A stretch of 44,142 nucleotides of DNA from PKWO01 sp036384915. GTDB taxonomy: Bacteria; Pseudomonadota; Gammaproteobacteria; Burkholderiales; Burkholderiaceae_D. A model generated the notes under the pieces. That model was not told the DNA's origin, made no database searches, and was given only the letters and a program-made list of their open reading frames with translations. Numbering within the stretch: the stretch's first letter is position 1; each line of letters starts with the position of its first letter. The stretch spans positions 1 to 44,142 of the forward strand of contig DASVLJ010000024.1 of the NCBI GenBank assembly GCA_036384915.1. Direction: 5' to 3'. Made by a program: the position numbers and the translations under genes. This document shows positions 31,973-40,562 of this stretch, one piece after another.

Positions 31973-34900
31973 CAGTGGCTCCCTTCAATAACGCGCACAC
32001 CATGCGCGGCCGGCTCATGGGCCAGCCGCTTGGCGAGCGTACGCAACAGGACATAGAAGACGGGTGTGAGGAACAAGCCGAAGAAGGTTACGCCCAGCAT
32101 GCCGGCGAATACGGCCACGCCCATGGCATGGCGCATTTCAGAACCGGCGCCGTGCGAGAACACCAGCGGCACCACGCCCATGATGAAAGCGATCGAGGTC
32201 ATCAGGATCGGGCGCAGACGCAAGCGGCAAGCTTCGAGTGCGGCTTGCAGCGTGGTCCGGCCATGCTCTTCCAGTTCGCGGGCGAATTCCACGATCAGGA
32301 TCGCATTTTTCGACGCCAACCCCACCAGCACGAATAGCGCAATCTGGGTGAAGACGTTGTTGTCTCCGTGCGTGAGCTTGACGCCGGTCAGCGCGCACAG
32401 AATCGACATCGGCACGATCAGGATCACGGCCAGCGGCAGCGTCCAGCTTTCATATTGCGCGGCCAGCACCAGGAATACCAGCAGCACGCACAGCGGGAAC
32501 ACCAGCACCATGGTATTGCCGGCCAGGATGTCTTGATAGGTCAGGTCGGTCCATTCGTAGCTGATGCCCTTGGGCAGCGTTTCCTTCAAGATCTTGTCCA
32601 TCTCGGCTTGCGCTTCGCCGGACGAGATGCCCGGTGCCGGGCCGCCGTTCAGGTCGGCCGCGACATAGGCGTTGTAGCGCTGCACGCGGTCCGGGCCGTA
32701 GCTGTCCTTGACGCGCATCAGCGAGGACAGCGGAATCATTTCGCCCTTATCGTTGCGCACCTTGAGCTGGGCGATGTCTTCGGCATGCGAGCGGAACGGC
32801 GCATCTGCCTGGACGCGCACTTGATAAGTGCGGCCGAACTGGTTGAAATCGTTCACGTAATACGAACCGAGGTTGATCTGCAGCGTCTGGTAGATCGTCT
32901 CGAGCGGCACGCCCAATTGCTTGGCCTTGGTACGGTCCACGTCCGCATAGAGCTGGGGCACGTTGATCTTGAAGCTGGAGAACACACCGGCCAGTTTCGG
33001 GTCCTGCCAGGCCTTCATCTGTACCGCCTGCGTGGCTTGATAGAGTTGGTCGAAACCGAGGTTGCCGCGGTCTTCTATCATCAGCTTGAAGCCGCCGATG
33101 GTGCCGAGGCCGTTGACGGGCGGCGGCGGGAAGACCATGACGAAGGCATCCTGGATCGAACCCATGCGCTTGTTGATTTCAGCGGCGATGGCCGGGCCCG
33201 ATTGTTGCGGGCTGGTGCGCTCGTCGAACGGTTTCAGCGTGGTGAACACGATGCCGGCATTGGGCGCATTGGTGAAACCGTTGATCGACAGCCCGGGGAA
33301 GGCCACCGACGATTCCACACCGGGGATTTCCTTGGCCACGTCGGACATGCGGCGGATCACTTGCGTGGTACGCTCCAGCGAGGCGGCATCGGGCAATTGC
33401 GCGAAGCCGACCAGGTATTGCTTGTCCTGGCCCGGCACGAAGCCCGCAGGCACGGCCTTGAACATGAACACGGCCGACGCCGCCAGCACGAGGTAGACGC
33501 CAATGGCAACGGCCTTGCGCGAGAGCACGCCCTTGACGCCGACTTCGTAGCGATGCGAAGCAGCCGAGAAGAAGCGGTTGAACCAGGCAAAGAATTTGCC
33601 GAACAATGCGTCCATGATCCTGGACAAACGGTCCTTCGGTGCATCGTGCGGCTTCAACAGGCTGGCGGCAAGCGCCGGCGCCAGGGTCAGAGAGCTGAAG
33701 GCCGAAATCACGGTCGAAATCGCAATCGTCAAGGCGAACTGGCGGTAGAACTGACCGGTCAGGCCGGAAACGAAAGCGATGGGCACGAACACGGCGCACA
33801 GCACCAGAGCAATCGCCACGATGGGGCCGCTGACTTCCTTCATTGCCTGGATCGTGGCATCGCGCGGCGTGAGGCCGTTGGCGATGTTGCGCTCCACGTT
33901 TTCCACCACCACGATGGCGTCGTCGACCACGATCCCGATGGCGAGCACCAAACCGAACAGCGATAGCGTGTTGATAGAGAAGCCGAAGGCCAGCATCACG
34001 GCGAAGGTGCCGACGATGGAAACCGGCACCGCAAGCAGCGGGATGATGGACGCGCGCCAGGTTTGCAGGAACACGATCACCACCAGCACCACGAGGGCGA
34101 TGGCTTCCAGGAGCGTGTGGATCACGGCGCGGATCGATTCGCGCACGAATTGCGTCGGATCGTAGACCACGTCGTAATCGACGCCTTCGGGGAAGTCTTT
34201 CTTCAGCTCTTCCATCTTGGCGCGCACGTTGGACGACAATTGCAGCGCGTTGGCGTTGGGTGCTTCGAAGATACCGATGGCCACGGCCGATTTGTTGTTC
34301 AACAGCGAACGCAGGTCGTAGGAATTGGAGCCCAGTTCAAGGCGGGCCACGTCGCGCAATTTGGTGACGGCGCCGTCGGCATTGGTCTGGACGATGATGT
34401 TGCCGAACTCTTCCTCGGTCTTCAGGCGTCCCTGGGTGTTGACGGTGAGCTGGAATTCGGCGTTCTTCGACGGCGAAGAACCGATCACGCCTGCCGCCAC
34501 CTGCACGTTTTGCTCGCGGATGGCGTTGACGATGTCGCTCGCCGTCAAGCCGCGTGCGGCCACCTTTTGCGGGTCGAGCCAGACGCGCATGGCGTAATCA
34601 CCGGAACCGAACAGATTGGTTTCGCCCATGCCTGGAATGCGGTCGAGCTGGTCCTTGATGTTCAGCACGGCGTAGTTGCGCAGATACAGGTCGTCATAGC
34701 GGCCGTTGCGTGACAGCAGGTGCACCACCATGGTCAGGTTGGGCGAGGACTTGACGGTCGTCACGCCGATCTGGCGCACTTCATCGGGCAGGCGCGGCAA
34801 GGCGCGCTGCACGCGGTTTTGCACTTGCGTTTCGGCCTGCTCGACGTCGGTGCCGACCTTGAAGGTCACGGTCAGCGCCAATGCGCCGTCGGCGGTGTTT

Positions 34901-35148
34901 TGCGACGACATGTAGAGCATGTTTTCCACGCCGTTGATCTGCTCTTCCAGCGGCGCAGCCACGGTCTCGGCGATCACCTTGGGGTTGGCGCCGGGATATT
35001 GCGCGCGCACCACCACGGAGGGCGGCACCACGTCCGGGTATTCCGAGATCGGCAGGTTGAAGATGGCAATCAGCCCGCCGACGAAGATAAGGATCGACAA
35101 GACGGCCGCGAAGATCGGCTTGTCGACGAAGAATCGGGAAAAATTCAT
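31972..35148 (-). CDS. RND multidrug efflux transporter, MexF/CeoB/BpeF-like
   Basis: A 1058-residue inner-membrane proton/drug antiporter of the HAE1 family. It opens MNFSRFFVDKPIFAAVLSIL, very close to MexF, and shows NLPISEYPDVVPPSVVVRAQ, helix-4 GLVLAIGIVVDDAIVVVENV with the paired Asp residues of the proton relay, and a helix-10 region LASKNAILIVEFARELEEHG with the conserved Lys. Twelve transmembrane helices and two large periplasmic loops are evident. MexEF/CeoAB/BpeEF pumps export chloramphenicol, fluoroquinolones and trimethoprim. It starts 5 bases after the adaptor gene stop and overlaps the outer-membrane gene. Confidence 0.97.
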   Translation of the reverse strand: MNFSRFFVDKPIFAAVLSILIFVGGLIAIFNLPISEYPDVVPPSVVVRAQYPGANPKVIAETVAAPLEEQINGVENMLYMSSQNTADGALALTVTFKVGTDVEQAETQVQNRVQRALPRLPDEVRQIGVTTVKSSPNLTMVVHLLSRNGRYDDLYLRNYAVLNIKDQLDRIPGMGETNLFGSGDYAMRVWLDPQKVAARGLTASDIVNAIREQNVQVAAGVIGSSPSKNAEFQLTVNTQGRLKTEEEFGNIIVQTNADGAVTKLRDVARLELGSNSYDLRSLLNNKSAVAIGIFEAPNANALQLSSNVRAKMEELKKDFPEGVDYDVVYDPTQFVRESIRAVIHTLLEAIALVVLVVIVFLQTWRASIIPLLAVPVSIVGTFAVMLAFGFSINTLSLFGLVLAIGIVVDDAIVVVENVERNIANGLTPRDATIQAMKEVSGPIVAIALVLCAVFVPIAFVSGLTGQFYRQFALTIAISTVISAFSSLTLAPALAASLLKPHDAPKDRLSRIMDALFGKFFAWFNRFFSAASHRYEVGVKGVLSRKAVAIGVYLVLAASAVFMFKAVPAGFVPGQDKQYLVGFAQLPDAASLERTTQVIRRMSDVAKEIPGVESSVAFPGLSINGFTNAPNAGIVFTTLKPFDERTSPQQSGPAIAAEINKRMGSIQDAFVMVFPPPPVNGLGTIGGFKLMIEDRGNLGFDQLYQATQAVQMKAWQDPKLAGVFSSFKINVPQLYADVDRTKAKQLGVPLETIYQTLQINLGSYYVNDFNQFGRTYQVRVQADAPFRSHAEDIAQLKVRNDKGEMIPLSSLMRVKDSYGPDRVQRYNAYVAADLNGGPAPGISSGEAQAEMDKILKETLPKGISYEWTDLTYQDILAGNTMVLVFPLCVLLVFLVLAAQYESWTLPLAVILIVPMSILCALTGVKLTHGDNNVFTQIALFVLVGLASKNAILIVEFARELEEHGRTTLQAALEACRLRLRPILMTSIAFIMGVVPLVFSHGAGSEMRHAMGVAVFAGMLGVTFFGLFLTPVFYVLLRTLAKRLAHEPAAHGVRVIEGSH

Positions 35149-35153
35149 GGTGC

Positions 35154-36419
35154 TTATTCCTTCCTGGTTGCCGCAGCATCCGCTTTGGCGCTGGTTTTCA
35201 CATCAGCTTTGGTATCTGATCTGGCAGGAGCCGGCTGGGCAGGTTGTGCCGCGGGATCGGCATCCATCGCCACGATCTCGGCCGTCACCGGTGCGCCCGG
35301 ATGCACGCGCTGCAAGCCGTTGACCACAACCTTTTCGCCCGCTTTCAGGCCGTCGCGCACGACGCGCATGCCGTCGATTTCCGGACCGAGCGTGACACGG
35401 CGGTATTCCGCCTTGCCGTCGGCACTGACGACGAAAACGAACTTGTAGTTCTGGTCGGTGTTAACGGCGCGCTCGGCCACCAGCACGGCTTTCTGGGCAT
35501 TCTTGCCGCCGGCAAGCTGCACGCGGGCGAAGAGGCCTGGCACGAGTGCGTGATCGGTGTTTTCCAGCACGGCGCGCATGCGCACCGAGCCAGTGGCGGG
35601 GTCGAGGCGGTTGTCGACGAATTCGAGCTTACCTTCGTGCGGGTAGCCACTCTCGTTGGCCAGGCCGACCTTCACCGGCACAGTTTCACCGGCGCGCGCT
35701 TCTTTGCCGACGCGCAGGAAAGTGTCTTCATCGCCGTCGAAGCTGGCGTAGATGCGGTCGTTCGACACCACGGAAGTCAAAATCGCGGTCGGGTCGATCA
35801 GGTTGCCGACGGTGATTTCGGCTTTCGACACGCGGCCATCGATGGGAGAGCGCACTTGCGTGTAGCCCAGGTTCAGGCGCGCAGCTTCGAGCGAAGCGTC
35901 GGCGGCATGCATGGCGGCGTCGAGCTCCTTGTAGTTCGAAGCGCTTTCGTCGTATTCACGCTGGGCGATGGCTTTTTCCGACAGCAGCTTTTCCGAGCGC
36001 GCCAGTTCCACCTTGGCCAGATCAGCCTTGGCGCGTGCCTGGGCGGCAGCGGCCTCGGCACGGTCGGCTTCCGCCTGGTATGGACGCGGATCGATGACGA
36101 ATAGCACGTCGCCCTTCTTCACTTCACCGCCCGGCTTGAAGTTGACGGCGGTAATGAAGCCGCCCACGCGCGAGCGGATTTCGACGCGGTCGATGGCTTC
36201 CAGGCGTCCGGAAAATTCCTGCGTTTCGGCGACTTGCTTTTCCAGCACCACGGCGGCCGAGACGGGCGGGCCGCCGGCTGCTGCCGCATCGGGAGCCTTG
36301 CTCTGGGCCGGCTCGCAAGCCGAGAGCGTGTAGGCCGCCAAGCCGGCGATGGCCAGCGCGGCGACCAGCGGGCGCGCGGCGGCGAAACGCTTGGGTTCGA
36401 TATTATTGGGTGAACTCAT
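35154..36419 (-). CDS. RND periplasmic adaptor, MexE/CeoA/BpeE-like
   Basis: A 421-residue membrane-fusion protein. A lipobox (TLSAC, Cys35) anchors it to the inner membrane. VEIRSRVGGFITAVNFKPGG is the biotinyl-lipoyl-like half motif and LGYTQVRSPIDGRVSKAEIT the other half, flanking a coiled-coil hairpin (about 100-170). ASFDGDEDTF and the barrel domains follow, ending in an Ala/Pro/Lys-rich tail that is probably disordered. It links the RND transporter with the outer-membrane channel. ATG 36419 is preceded by AAGGGAG; a longer frame upstream is rejected as it lacks protein-like sequence. Confidence 0.95.
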   Translation of the reverse strand: MSSPNNIEPKRFAAARPLVAALAIAGLAAYTLSACEPAQSKAPDAAAAGGPPVSAAVVLEKQVAETQEFSGRLEAIDRVEIRSRVGGFITAVNFKPGGEVKKGDVLFVIDPRPYQAEADRAEAAAAQARAKADLAKVELARSEKLLSEKAIAQREYDESASNYKELDAAMHAADASLEAARLNLGYTQVRSPIDGRVSKAEITVGNLIDPTAILTSVVSNDRIYASFDGDEDTFLRVGKEARAGETVPVKVGLANESGYPHEGKLEFVDNRLDPATGSVRMRAVLENTDHALVPGLFARVQLAGGKNAQKAVLVAERAVNTDQNYKFVFVVSADGKAEYRRVTLGPEIDGMRVVRDGLKAGEKVVVNGLQRVHPGAPVTAEIVAMDADPAAQPAQPAPARSDTKADVKTSAKADAAATRKE

Positions 36420-36561
36420 GATGACTCCCTTTCTGAATAAGGTGATCCAGGAAAAATCGGAAAAACAGAGGCTCGCCGCACCGATTGGCGCAGTGAAAAA
36501 TTCGGACAACGGAAACGTATGCCCGTCAGACGGGCACGAGATGGGTGTTACCGGACGCTGC

Positions 36562-37419
36562 TCATGACGGCCTCTCCCCGTCCAATGCGGACAGATACAC
36601 ACCGATTGCGGATAACGCATGCTGCCGGCATGCGCACTCGTTACGCGCCCCGGGTTCTTGCAGGGGCGCAGGTTGCAGGCGTTGCACCGTCGTCTGCACG
36701 CCGCAGCCGATCAGCTTGACACCATATTGTTCCGCCTCGTCGCGCAAGGGATCGTCCTCGGCGGACAGGATCAACGCGGGCGGCAAATTCTTCAATCTGC
36801 TCGACTGCAACGGCGACGCATAGGGATGCGTGCGGTCCGCTGCATTCGGCAAGTATCCGCGATAGCATGCGGCGCAGGCATCGGCCACTTCAACCAGGCC
36901 GGAATCAGCCGTTGCAGGCACGGCACGCATCGAACCGGTCGACAAGCCCGGATCGAGCATGGGCATAATCAATATCTGCCCCGCCAGTTCGGGGCCGCCG
37001 CGGTCGCGCGACATCAGCGCCGACACCGCCGCCAGGTTGGCGCCGGCTTCAATGCCGGCCACCACCATTTGCTTGCCGCTCCAGCCAAGCTTGGCCTTGT
37101 TCTTTTTGGCCCAGGTCAGCACGGCATGCGCATCCTCGACCGCGGCCGGAAAGGGGCTGACCGTCGCCAGCGTATAGCTCGCAGCCAGCACCAGGCGCGT
37201 AGGATTACTCATCGCCAGGTGAACCAGGAATTCATGCGCGCCTTCCAGGTCGCCACCGACAAAACCGCCGCCATGGAAAAACACGATCAAACTGTCGGGC
37301 TTGGCGCCGCCGTCACCCGCGGAATAAAGCCGCGCAGGCAGGGCGCCGGCAGCGCCCTGCACCTCCAATTCGCGAATCTTCAACGACGGCGCAGCGTCCT
37401 GCCCGACCACCGCACTCAT
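36562..37419 (-). CDS. Lipase-like (HSL-type alpha/beta hydrolase) protein lacking the nucleophile, LlpE-like
   Basis: A 285-residue alpha/beta-hydrolase of the hormone-sensitive-lipase type. The oxyanion motif FFHGGGF (residues 47-53) and the acid region ILSAEDDPLRDEAEQYG (Asp223) are present. The nucleophile motif, normally GDSAGGN, reads GIEAGAN: Glu124 stands where the Ser should be, and no His occupies the usual place about 30 residues after the Asp. It is likely catalytically dead. In Burkholderia a lipase-like gene (llpE) sits first in the ceoAB-opcM/bpeEF-oprC operon, and this gene has the same place here. ATG 37419 overlaps the stop of the 68-residue gene (ATGA), so they are coupled. 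Confidence 0.88.
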   Translation of the reverse strand: MSAVVGQDAAPSLKIRELEVQGAAGALPARLYSAGDGGAKPDSLIVFFHGGGFVGGDLEGAHEFLVHLAMSNPTRLVLAASYTLATVSPFPAAVEDAHAVLTWAKKNKAKLGWSGKQMVVAGIEAGANLAAVSALMSRDRGGPELAGQILIMPMLDPGLSTGSMRAVPATADSGLVEVADACAACYRGYLPNAADRTHPYASPLQSSRLKNLPPALILSAEDDPLRDEAEQYGVKLIGCGVQTTVQRLQPAPLQEPGARNECACRQHALSAIGVYLSALDGERPS

Positions 37420-37622
37420 TCCTGTACCGCCTGGCTCTGCCGGTTCTCACTGTTCAAGCACAGCATGCTGCTCGGGCTGCCCATCATATGGTTGATCGCC
37501 TTGTAGCTGCTGGCCTCGGTGCGTGCTCCGACCGAATAGGCATCGGTCGACGCGACCGCGCCCAGGGCTGCAATGCCCAGCGTCAGAGCCAGCGTTCCCA
37601 CCAATTTTCCTAAATAAACCAT
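37416..37622 (-). CDS. Small exported protein at the head of the efflux operon
   Basis: A 68-residue protein with an excellent ribosome site (CGGAGG, 6 bases before the ATG) and a signal peptide (MVYLGKLVGTLALTLGIAAL, cleaved near AVAST). The mature part is about 43 residues with one cysteine (SSMLCLNSENRQSQ). Its stop overlaps the start of the lipase-like gene, so the two are translated together. It is the first gene after the divergent promoter region. I do not recognise the family and recall no equivalent in the classical ceo or bpe loci. Confidence 0.8.
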   Translation of the reverse strand: MVYLGKLVGTLALTLGIAALGAVASTDAYSVGARTEASSYKAINHMMGSPSSMLCLNSENRQSQAVQE

Positions 37623-37710
37623 GATGACCTCCGAAATGACGCTTTCACATGCTTGCTGCAGTACAGCAATCATAGTCATTACGAATAACCGGATAAAGAG
37701 CTAAAATCCG

Positions 37711-37747
37711 AATTGATTGTTCACGTATATGAACAATCTTATCAATT
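37711..37747. promoter_or_regulatory. Nested palindrome, likely LysR operator for the efflux operon
   Basis: ATTGTTCA (37716-37723) and TGAACAAT (37730-37737) are perfect 8-base arms around CGTATA. Outside them AATTGAT (37711-37717) and ATCAATT (37741-37747) form a second, wider inverted pair. The element lies midway between the efflux operon start and the divergent LysR gene and contains a T-N11-A pattern, so it is probably the regulator's binding site. Confidence 0.65.
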
Positions 37748-37812
37748 GTCGTGCCATAGGGCCCTCATTGCCCACCTTCCCCCAAAAGCTGTGGCACCAA
37801 GTCTGGGAAACG

Positions 37813-38730
37813 ATGAATAAATTACAAGCAATGGAAGTCTTCATGCACGTGGTCGACACCGGCAGCTTCACGCGCGCTGCCGATCAGATGCAAATGCCCA
37901 AGGCCACGGTATCGACGCTGATCCAGACGCTAGAAGCCACCTTGGCGGTGAAGCTGCTCAACCGCACCACGCGGCGCATCAGTGTGACGGCCGACGGCGC
38001 TGCATATTACGAGCGCTGCGTGCGGATTTTGTCCGACGTGCGCGACGCCGAAGAATCGCTCTCGCGCAACCGCGCCAGCCCGCAGGGCCGGCTGCGCGTG
38101 GATGCCGGCACCTCGATCAGCCGCGAGTTAATCGTGCCGGCGCTGCCTGACTTCTTCGAACGTTACCCCGACATCGAACTCGAGCTCGGTTGCAGCGACC
38201 GCCAGATCGACTTGATCGAAGAAAATGTCGACTGCGCCATCCGCGGCGGCAATCTGAGCGACTCGGCCCTGATCGCGCGCCGCGTCGGCATCATCGGCTT
38301 CGTCACCTGCGCCACGCCCGCCTATCTGGCGCGCTACGGCAGGCCGACGCATCCGAGCGACCTGGAGCGGCACCGTTGCGTGAACTTCTTTTCCTCCAAG
38401 ACCGGGCGCATCTATCCCTGGGATTTTACGCGCGGCGAGGAGCGCATTGAACTGACGCCACCGTCTTTCATTGCGGTCAACGACGCCAATGCCTATGCGG
38501 CTGCGGGGCTGGCCGGGCTCGGGATCGTGCAGATCGGCGAGGCATCGATCGCCGCTTATCTCGATACGGGACAGTTTGAAGCCATCCTTGCCGATTGGCA
38601 GAGCGATGCCCTGCCAATCCACGTGGTATATCCGCAAAACCGTCATTTGTCGGCCAAGGTCCGGGTGTTTGTGGAATGGGTGGCGGAGCTGTTTGCGGAT
38701 ACGCCCGGGTTGAAGCTGACGGGGCGGTAG
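37813..38730 (+). CDS. LysR family regulator, DmlR/CrgA-like
   Basis: A 305-residue LysR regulator with the start MNKLQAMEVFMHVVDTGSFT, helix-turn-helix RAADQMQMPKATVSTLIQTL followed by LLNRTTRRISVT, and a binding domain with LRVDAGTSISRELIVPALPD and IDLIEENVDCAIRGG. These mark the DmlR/CrgA branch, not the MexT/CeoR branch that usually controls MexEF- or CeoAB-type pumps. A longer frame to 37717 is open, but ATG 37813 starts the conserved sequence. It is divergent from the efflux operon across a clear palindrome and is its most likely regulator. Confidence 0.93.
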   Translation: MNKLQAMEVFMHVVDTGSFTRAADQMQMPKATVSTLIQTLEATLAVKLLNRTTRRISVTADGAAYYERCVRILSDVRDAEESLSRNRASPQGRLRVDAGTSISRELIVPALPDFFERYPDIELELGCSDRQIDLIEENVDCAIRGGNLSDSALIARRVGIIGFVTCATPAYLARYGRPTHPSDLERHRCVNFFSSKTGRIYPWDFTRGEERIELTPPSFIAVNDANAYAAAGLAGLGIVQIGEASIAAYLDTGQFEAILADWQSDALPIHVVYPQNRHLSAKVRVFVEWVAELFADTPGLKLTGR

Positions 38731-38952
38731 CGATAAGGATGGGGAATTTATCCCGTCGAATCACAACCGATGAGAATATCTTATCCATATGATCATGCAG
38801 CAGCCTATGGATGTGTCGGAACGGCCGGTTGGGAATCAGCGTCGTGTCTTGGCTGCGCATCAGCTAATAGTCCGGCCTGGCAACAACCCCTGGATAATGC
38901 GGCGACTCGCGTGATATCGAACTCGATAATATTGTCGTCGCTGCACGGTGTT

Positions 38953-40398
38953 TTAAATGATTCCCAAGGTATATGCCTTCAGCGTCGCAGCCGCCCGCGT
39001 GGAACATTCCAATTTCCGGAAAATGCTTTCCACGTGCGTGCGCACCGTGCTGGGGCTCACTGCCAGGCTGCGGGCGACTTCCTTGTTGCTTTCTCCAAGA
39101 CTGATCCTGGCCAATACTTCGGTTTCGCGGTCGCTCAATACCGTGGCGGTCTTCGCGGCCGGCTTCGCTCCCTGACCTGTTGCCGCAGCCACGACCGCAT
39201 CGACGACGACGGGGTCGAACCGCCCTTGCCGGGCTTCTTCTTGCAGCAGCGTTGCGGCCTGTTCCTTGCCGAACGCGTTGCGCCAGGGTCTGGCCGAGCG
39301 CAATGCGGTCCAGGCGACAGCTGCTGCCAGCGTGCGCTGTGCCAATGTGATGGTGTCGCCGGCCAAGCCGCGAAAATAACCCGAGCCGTCCTGGCGCTCG
39401 TAGGCGTGCGAGGCAAGACCCACCTCTGCGGTCAAGCTGCGGATCTGCTGGGCGGCGCGCCAGGTCCAATAGGGGGCGAGCCTGGCTTGTTCCCACACGG
39501 AAGCATCGAGCTTGCCCGGCGTGTTCCATACCCAGTTGGGGATGGCGGCACGGCCTATGCTGTGAATCAGGCCGGCGCCGTATAACTGTTCACAGACTTG
39601 CGGCACCAGGCCTTGTGCGACCCCGGCGCTGCGCGCCAGTTCGGCCACCTGGCGCGAATAACCGGACAGCCAGGGCAGCTTCAGGTCGACGACGTCGGCG
39701 ACCATGGTCAAAGGGATGGCGGTCGACCTTGCGATGGCGGGCATGCGGCCGTCGAGCGCACTCGATTCTTCCGCGCCGAGCTGTGCCAGCCAACCCTCCG
39801 CATGACGGCTCAACAGCCTGGCCAGCACGGCGGGATATTTGGCGTCGCCATGACGTTCGACGAAGGCCAGCGCGGCATCGATGCCGTGGACGCGGCTCAG
39901 CACTTCGAGGTCGCCGGCCAGCGCGACATAGTAGACCGTCGCCGGTATATCGGGATGGCTTATGCCTTGCGGCAGGCCCTTGCCATTGTAGGTTTCAAAG
40001 ACATGGCGCAGCCCGGCTTCGACGGCCTGCGGCAGGCGCAGCATTACAGCGATATCGCCGGACACCTCGCAATGAATTTGCGCCAGCGGAAAAACCCCTT
40101 CGCGCGAAATATTGGGCAGAGGGTGCAGTGCCTGCGCCATGTCCCTGCGGCCAACCACGTCGTCGCCCAGCAGCTCGCCGAAGCCGGCGGCATTCGCGGA
40201 GCAGCCCGACCAGCGCAGCATGGCAACGCAATAAGCCGCTTCACACAGCACCTCGTCCGCGCCATCGGCCGCCGCCAGCATGGCGGCCAGGCTCGCGGTG
40301 CGCAGAGAATGATTGGTCGGCTGGCCCCGGCTCAAGTCGCCGACAAAGGCCAGGGCCAGCATGGCGTCGCTTACCGGTACGGTGGATACGCTATTCAT
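38953..40398 (-). CDS. LuxR-type HTH protein with two degenerate HD-GYP-like domains
   Basis: A 481-residue protein. Residues 420-478 form a LuxR helix-turn-helix (LSDRETEVLARISLGESNKE then VARSLAVSPSTVRTHVESIF). Residues about 245-400 follow the HD-GYP layout: YSRQVAELARSAGV, YGAGLIHSIGRAAIPNWVWN (His279-Ser280 in place of His-Asp), HAYERQDGSGYFRGL (GYF, not GYP) and GRFDPVVVDAVV. An earlier weaker copy spans about 30-170: HSLRTASLAAML, MLRWSGC (no HD), YNGKGLPQGI. The metal-binding residues needed for cyclic-di-GMP hydrolysis are largely lost, so it is more likely a ligand sensor coupled to DNA binding. No strong ribosome site; ATG 40398 begins the ordered sequence. Confidence 0.88.
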   Translation of the reverse strand: MNSVSTVPVSDAMLALAFVGDLSRGQPTNHSLRTASLAAMLAAADGADEVLCEAAYCVAMLRWSGCSANAAGFGELLGDDVVGRRDMAQALHPLPNISREGVFPLAQIHCEVSGDIAVMLRLPQAVEAGLRHVFETYNGKGLPQGISHPDIPATVYYVALAGDLEVLSRVHGIDAALAFVERHGDAKYPAVLARLLSRHAEGWLAQLGAEESSALDGRMPAIARSTAIPLTMVADVVDLKLPWLSGYSRQVAELARSAGVAQGLVPQVCEQLYGAGLIHSIGRAAIPNWVWNTPGKLDASVWEQARLAPYWTWRAAQQIRSLTAEVGLASHAYERQDGSGYFRGLAGDTITLAQRTLAAAVAWTALRSARPWRNAFGKEQAATLLQEEARQGRFDPVVVDAVVAAATGQGAKPAAKTATVLSDRETEVLARISLGESNKEVARSLAVSPSTVRTHVESIFRKLECSTRAAATLKAYTLGII

Positions 40399-40562
40399 AG
40401 TGGGGGATGCAGTCGTTTTGCGGCCTTGCCGGTTTGGCACGATTTTATCACCATGGGTTGCATGCCAAGGTCGGTCATTCGACCGATGGGCAGCGCCGGG
40501 CCGTCTCAGCATACTGCGGTTTCCGCGGCGCACTGCTGCAAACCATCGACAGGACAATCATC

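Noticed and set aside
32368..33966. Open frame of 532 codons on the plus strand opposite the RND transporter gene
   Set aside because: It is antisense to a clearly conserved MexF-like gene and its product is rich in His, Arg and Gln with no domain; it is a codon-bias shadow.
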